Both the position numbers and the translations under genes were made by a program. From NCBI GenBank assembly GCA_036393295.1, contig DASWHF010000014.1, positions 1 to 10,517 on the forward strand: DNA of 10,517 nt, written 5' to 3'. Below are positions 6,904 to 10,517 of the stretch, one piece after another (the first letter of the stretch is position 1; each line of letters opens with the position of its first letter). The notes under the pieces are model-generated. The model made no database searches. It was not told the DNA's origin and was given only the letters and a program-made list of their open reading frames with translations. The DNA is from DASWHF01 sp036393295 (lineage in GTDB: Bacteria; Pseudomonadota; Gammaproteobacteria; Acidiferrobacterales; UBA6901).

Positions 6904-9345
6904 TCACAGCGTGCGGGCGATCTCGACCTTGTCGAACACTTCGATCTGGTCGCCGACGTGGATGTCATTGTAATTCTTGACACCGATGCCGCACTCCAGG
7001 CCGGTCTTGACCTCGTTGACGTCGTCCTTGAAGCGCCGCAGCGAATCGATCTCGCCCTCAAAGATCACCACGTTGTCGCGCAGCACGCGGATCGGCCGGC
7101 CGCGCCGCACCACGCCTTCCACCACGTAACAGCCGGCGATCGCGCCGATCCTGGGCGCCTTGAAGACCTCGCGCACCTCGGCCAGGCCGACGGTCTCCTC
7201 CTTGAACTGCGGCTTGAGCATGCCGGTGAGCGCCGCCTTGACGTCGTTCACCGCGTCGTAGATGACGTTGTAGTAGTGGACGTCGACGCCCTCGCTCTCG
7301 ATCAGGCGGCGCGCGGCGGCGTCGGCGCGCACGTTGAAGCCGATGACGATCGCCTGCGAGGCGCGCGCCAGGTTCACGTCCGATTCGCTGATACCGCCGA
7401 CCATGCCGTGGATCACCTTGACCCCCACTTCGCCGGTCGACAGCTTCTCGAGCGCCTCGGTGAGCGCCTCGACCGAGCCCTGCACGTCGGCCTTGATGAC
7501 CATGTTGAGCGTCCGCGCCTCGCCCTCCTGCATCGACTCGAAGACGTTGGACAGCTTGGCGGCCTGCTGGCGGGCGAGCTTGACGTCCTTGAACTTGCCC
7601 TGGCGGTAGAGCGCGATCTCGCGCGCCTTGCGCTCGCTTTCGACCACCACCACCTCGTCGCCGGCGTTCGGCACGCCGGACAGGCCCTGCACCTCGACCG
7701 GGATCGACGGGCCGGCCTCTTTGACCGGGCGGCCGCTCTCGTCGAGCATGGCGCGCACGCGCCCGCTCTCCGTCCCGGCCAGCACCACGTCGCCCTTTCT
7801 GAGGGTGCCCTGCTGCACCAGGATGGTCGCGACCGGGCCGCGGCCCTTGTCGAGGCGCGCCTCGATCACCAGGCCCGTGGCCGGACCCTCGCGCACCGCC
7901 TTGAGCTCGCGCACCTCGGCGCTCACCAGCACCGCGTCGAACAGGTTGTCGATACCCTGGCCGGTCTTGGCCGAGACGTTGACGAAGATGTCCTCGCCGC
8001 CCCACTCCTCGGGCACGACCTGCTGGGCGACGAGCTCCTGCTTGACCCGGTCGGGATCGGCCTCGGGCTTGTCGATCTTGTTGACCGCCACCACGATCGG
8101 CACGCCGGCGGTGCGCGCGTGGTGGATGGCCTCGATGGTCTGCGGCATGACGCCGTCGTCCGCCGCCACCACCAGGATCACGATGTCGGTCGCCTTGGCG
8201 CCGCGCGCGCGCATGGCGGTGAAGGCCTCGTGGCCCGGCGTGTCGAGAAAGGTCACCACGCCCTTGTCGGTTTCGACGTGGTAGGCGCCGATGTGCTGGG
8301 TGATGCCGCCGGCCTCACCGCTCGCCACCTTGGTCTTGCGGATGTAGTCCAGCAGCGAGGTCTTGCCGTGGTCGACATGACCCATGACGGTCACGACCGG
8401 CGGACGCGGCTCGGGCGTGCCCTCGATCCGGGTGCCGCCGCCGAGCAGCGCCTCGGGGTCGGTCGGCTTGGCCACCTTGGCCTTGTGCCCCATTTCCTCG
8501 ACCACGATCTGCGCGGTGTCGCGGTCCAGCACCTGGTTGATGGTCACCATCATACCGAGACCCATGAGCACCTTGATGACCTCGACGCCCTTGACCGACA
8601 TCTTCTGGGCGAGCTCGGCCACGGTGATGGTCTCGGGCAGCAGCACCTCGCGCACCATCGGCTCGGTCGGCATCTCGAAGGCGTGCTGGCCGGACATGCT
8701 GGTCTGCACCGAGCGCTTGCCGACCGCCTTGGGCCGGCGCTTGAGCTTACGGGTGTCGGCCATGTGCAGCTCGCCGCGCTCGCGCCGGTCGCCGCGCTCA
8801 CCCTTCTTGTGCTTCTCGGGACGGCCGGCCGGCTTCTTCGCCTCCTTGGCCGCGGCCGGCGCGCCTTTGGCCGGCGCCGGCTTGACCTCCGGCGCGGGCG
8901 CGGCCGGCGGCGTCTCCGGGACCGCCGGTGCCGGCGCGGCACCCGTCGCCGTCGCCTCCGCGGTCAACGCCTCGGCGATGACCTCGGTCTCGATCTCCTC
9001 CAGCTCGGGCGGCGCCTCCAGCTCGGGCGGCGCTTCCTCGATCGGGGCGCGCTTGACGAAGGTGCGCTTCTTGCGCACCTCGACCTGCACCGTGCGGGTC
9101 GGGCCGGTGCGCGAGGTCTGCTTCACCTGGCTCAAGGATTTCTGCTTGAGCGTGATCTTCTTGGTGCCGGGCTCCTGGGCGCCGTGATGGCTGCGCAGGT
9201 AGCTGAGCAGGGTCAGCTTCTCCTCGTCGCTCAGCGAGTCCTCGATGGCCTTGTCGCCGATGCCGGCCGCGACCAGCTGCGACAACAGCTTGTCGGGCGA
9301 AATGCCGATCTGGGCGGCGAAACTCTTAATCGTGGCATCGGCCAT
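6904..9345 (-). CDS. infB: Translation initiation factor IF-2
   Basis: IF2 is the GTPase that brings initiator fMet-tRNA to the 30S subunit and drives joining of the 50S. From ATG 9345 the protein has 813 residues, somewhat short of E. coli IF2 because the linker is short. Domains in order: IF2_N (about 1-52), the basic IF2-associated segment ending RKKRTFVKR (about 60-99), an Ala/Pro/Glu-rich linker then a Lys/Arg-rich stretch (about 100-210), and a second IF2_N-like domain (about 228-290). The GTPase domain follows, with G1 GHVDHGKT (322-329), G2 GGITQHIGAY, G3 DTPGH (368-372), G4 NKID (422-425) and G5 SAK (458-460). Beta-barrel domains II and III and the fMet-tRNA-binding domain complete it. 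ATG 9345 is preferred because AGGAG lies 5 bases upstream; the in-frame GTG at 9351 overlaps that site. It starts 12 bases after nusA ends, which suggests coupled translation. Confidence 0.98.
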   Translation of the reverse strand: MADATIKSFAAQIGISPDKLLSQLVAAGIGDKAIEDSLSDEEKLTLLSYLRSHHGAQEPGTKKITLKQKSLSQVKQTSRTGPTRTVQVEVRKKRTFVKRAPIEEAPPELEAPPELEEIETEVIAEALTAEATATGAAPAPAVPETPPAAPAPEVKPAPAKGAPAAAKEAKKPAGRPEKHKKGERGDRRERGELHMADTRKLKRRPKAVGKRSVQTSMSGQHAFEMPTEPMVREVLLPETITVAELAQKMSVKGVEVIKVLMGLGMMVTINQVLDRDTAQIVVEEMGHKAKVAKPTDPEALLGGGTRIEGTPEPRPPVVTVMGHVDHGKTSLLDYIRKTKVASGEAGGITQHIGAYHVETDKGVVTFLDTPGHEAFTAMRARGAKATDIVILVVAADDGVMPQTIEAIHHARTAGVPIVVAVNKIDKPEADPDRVKQELVAQQVVPEEWGGEDIFVNVSAKTGQGIDNLFDAVLVSAEVRELKAVREGPATGLVIEARLDKGRGPVATILVQQGTLRKGDVVLAGTESGRVRAMLDESGRPVKEAGPSIPVEVQGLSGVPNAGDEVVVVESERKAREIALYRQGKFKDVKLARQQAAKLSNVFESMQEGEARTLNMVIKADVQGSVEALTEALEKLSTGEVGVKVIHGMVGGISESDVNLARASQAIVIGFNVRADAAARRLIESEGVDVHYYNVIYDAVNDVKAALTGMLKPQFKEETVGLAEVREVFKAPRIGAIAGCYVVEGVVRRGRPIRVLRDNVVIFEGEIDSLRRFKDDVNEVKTGLECGIGVKNYNDIHVGDQIEVFDKVEIARTL
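8998..9033 (-). repeat. Perfect 2 x 18-bp tandem repeat inside infB
   Basis: Positions 8998-9015 and 9016-9033 are identical. The repeat encodes a duplicated six-residue unit (APPELE read cyclically) in the acidic, Pro-rich linker of IF2. It keeps the frame. This linker varies freely among IF2 proteins, so the repeat is likely a recent slippage product without functional weight. Confidence 0.85.
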
Positions 9346-9357
9346 ATTCACTCCTGG

Positions 9358-10517
9358 TCAGGCGTCCGGCTGCGCGAACCACGGCGCGCGTGCCGCCATG
9401 ATCAGCTGCCTGGCGCGCTCCTCGTCGAATCCCTTGACTTCCATCAGCTCGTCGACCGACAGTTCCGCCAGGTCTTCCATCTTCTTGATGCCGTGGCTGG
9501 CGAGCAGGCGCGCGGTGTGCTCGTCCATACCCTCCAGGGTCAGGAGGTCCTCTTCCGGCTCGGCCATGTCGATCTTCTCCTCGAGCGCGATCGCCTTGGT
9601 CAGCAGCACGTCACGGGCGCGCGAGCGCAGCTCCTCGACCAGGTCGTCGTCGAAGCCCTCGATGGCGGTCATCTCCTGCTTGGGCACGTAGGCGACCTCG
9701 TCGAGGGTGGTGAAGCCCTCGCGCACCAGCACCGAGGCGACGTTCTCGTCGACGTTGAGCTGTTCCATGAACATCTGCAGCGTCGCGGCGGCCTCGCTCG
9801 CGCCCTTCTCGCTGGCCGCCTCCTCGGTCATGATGTTGAGCTCCCAGCCGGTCAGCTCGGAGGCGAGCCGCACGTTCTGGCCGCCGCGGCCGATGGCCTG
9901 CGACAACTGGGCCTCGTCGACGATCACGTCCATGCTGTGCAGCTCCTCGTCGACGACGATGGACTGCACCTCGGCCGGCGCGAGCGCGTTGATCACGAAC
10001 TGCGCGGGCTCCGGCGACCAGTTGATGATGTCGACGCGCTCGCCGGCCAGCTCGTTGGACACGCTCTGCACGCGCATGCCGCGCATGCCGACGCAGGCGC
10101 CGATCGGGTCGATGCGCGGGTCCTTGGAGCTGACCGCGATCTTGGCGCGCAGGCCCGGGTCGCGGGCGGCGGCGTGAATGGTGATCAGGCCTTCGCCGGC
10201 CTCCGGCACCTCGAGCTTGAACAGCTCGACCAGCAGCGCCGGTGCGGTGCGGCTCAGGAACAGCTGCGGGCCGCGCGGCGTGGAGTAGACGTCCTCGAGG
10301 TAGGCGCGGATGCGGTCGCCGGGGCGCAGGCCCTCGTGCGGGATCATGTTGGCCTTGGCCAGCAGCGCCTCGGCCGCGCCGAGATCGACGATCGCGTCGC
10401 CGCGCTCCATGCGCTTGACCACGCCGGTGACCAGCTCGCCCTTCTTGTCCTGGAACTGGGCGACGATCTGCTCGCGCTCGGCCTCGCGCACCTTCTGCAC
10501 GATGACCTGCTTGGCGG
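9358..10517 (-). CDS. nusA: Transcription termination/antitermination factor NusA, N-terminal domain off-window (partial)
   Basis: NusA binds RNA polymerase and nascent RNA, promotes pausing and hairpin termination, and helps antitermination on rRNA operons. About 385 residues are visible; the RNA-polymerase-binding N-terminal domain (roughly the first 110-120 residues in relatives) is cut off by the right edge. The visible part begins in frame with AKQVIVQKVREAER, which aligns inside E. coli NusA. Next come an S1 domain (about visible residues 24-90), KH1 with GACVGMRG, and KH2 with AIGRGGQNVRLA. Two acidic helix-hairpin-helix repeats follow, AR1 around VREGFTTLDEVAYVP and AR2 around EGMDEHTARLLASHG, ending in APWFAQPDA. 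Two AR repeats are typical of proteobacterial NusA, where AR2 contacts the polymerase alpha C-terminal domain. The stop is TGA, 12 bases before the infB ATG. The GTG at 10500 is an internal Val codon, not the start. Confidence 0.97.
   Translation of the reverse strand, partial: AKQVIVQKVREAEREQIVAQFQDKKGELVTGVVKRMERGDAIVDLGAAEALLAKANMIPHEGLRPGDRIRAYLEDVYSTPRGPQLFLSRTAPALLVELFKLEVPEAGEGLITIHAAARDPGLRAKIAVSSKDPRIDPIGACVGMRGMRVQSVSNELAGERVDIINWSPEPAQFVINALAPAEVQSIVVDEELHSMDVIVDEAQLSQAIGRGGQNVRLASELTGWELNIMTEEAASEKGASEAAATLQMFMEQLNVDENVASVLVREGFTTLDEVAYVPKQEMTAIEGFDDDLVEELRSRARDVLLTKAIALEEKIDMAEPEEDLLTLEGMDEHTARLLASHGIKKMEDLAELSVDELMEVKGFDEERARQLIMAARAPWFAQPDA

Noticed and set aside
7058..8005. 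315-codon alternative minus-strand frame inside infB
   Set aside because: It is a shifted-frame shadow rich in Arg and Gly; the infB frame holds all GTPase motifs without interruption.
9346..9351. GTG at 9351 as infB start
   Set aside because: It overlaps the AGGAG ribosome site that serves the ATG at 9345, and the ATG gives the usual IF2 N-terminus.
10498..10500. GTG at 10500 as nusA start
   Set aside because: The frame continues upstream to the window edge with residues that align inside NusA (AKQVIVQK), so this is an internal Val codon.

Overview
The window is high-GC DNA from a proteobacterium, most likely a gammaproteobacterium, although a betaproteobacterium cannot be excluded from sequence alone. 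The evidence is the gene order nusA-infB-rbfA-truB-rpsO-pnp, a NusA with two acidic C-terminal repeats, an 89-residue S15, and a PNPase whose active-site residues fall at the same numbers as in E. coli. Every gene lies on the minus strand, so transcription runs from the right edge to the left.

Layout from right to left in transcription order. At 10517-9358 is the C-terminal three quarters of nusA, cut by the window edge. It is followed after 12 bases by infB (9345-6904), then rbfA (6834-6469), truB (6330-5434), rpsO (5317-5048) and pnp (4921-2831). This is the conserved transcription/translation/RNA-decay operon: antitermination factor NusA, initiation factor IF2, 30S maturation factor RbfA, tRNA pseudouridine-55 synthase TruB, ribosomal protein S15 and polynucleotide phosphorylase. 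rpsO has its own plausible sigma-70 promoter. The rpsO-pnp gap carries strong GC stem-loops where E. coli has its processing and autoregulation hairpin. A clear intrinsic terminator closes the operon at 2810-2782.

A 457-base gap without genes (2374-2830) holds that terminator, a perfect REP-like hairpin, a second small inverted repeat and weak promoter candidates. Beyond it, 2373-1 is one uninterrupted reading frame of at least 791 codons, running off the left edge. It encodes a secreted Rhs/YD-repeat protein: a twin-arginine-like signal peptide, a cysteine-rich N-terminal segment that I do not recognise, a DUF6531-type segment, then YD repeats. Its C-terminal core and any variable toxin tip lie outside the window.

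The most unusual features outside the normal operon are a 107-bp element with 25-bp terminal inverted repeats (23/25 matching) inserted between rbfA and truB, and the unusual N-terminus of the Rhs protein. I do not see a wholly new multi-gene system here. No tRNA, rRNA or CRISPR array was found.
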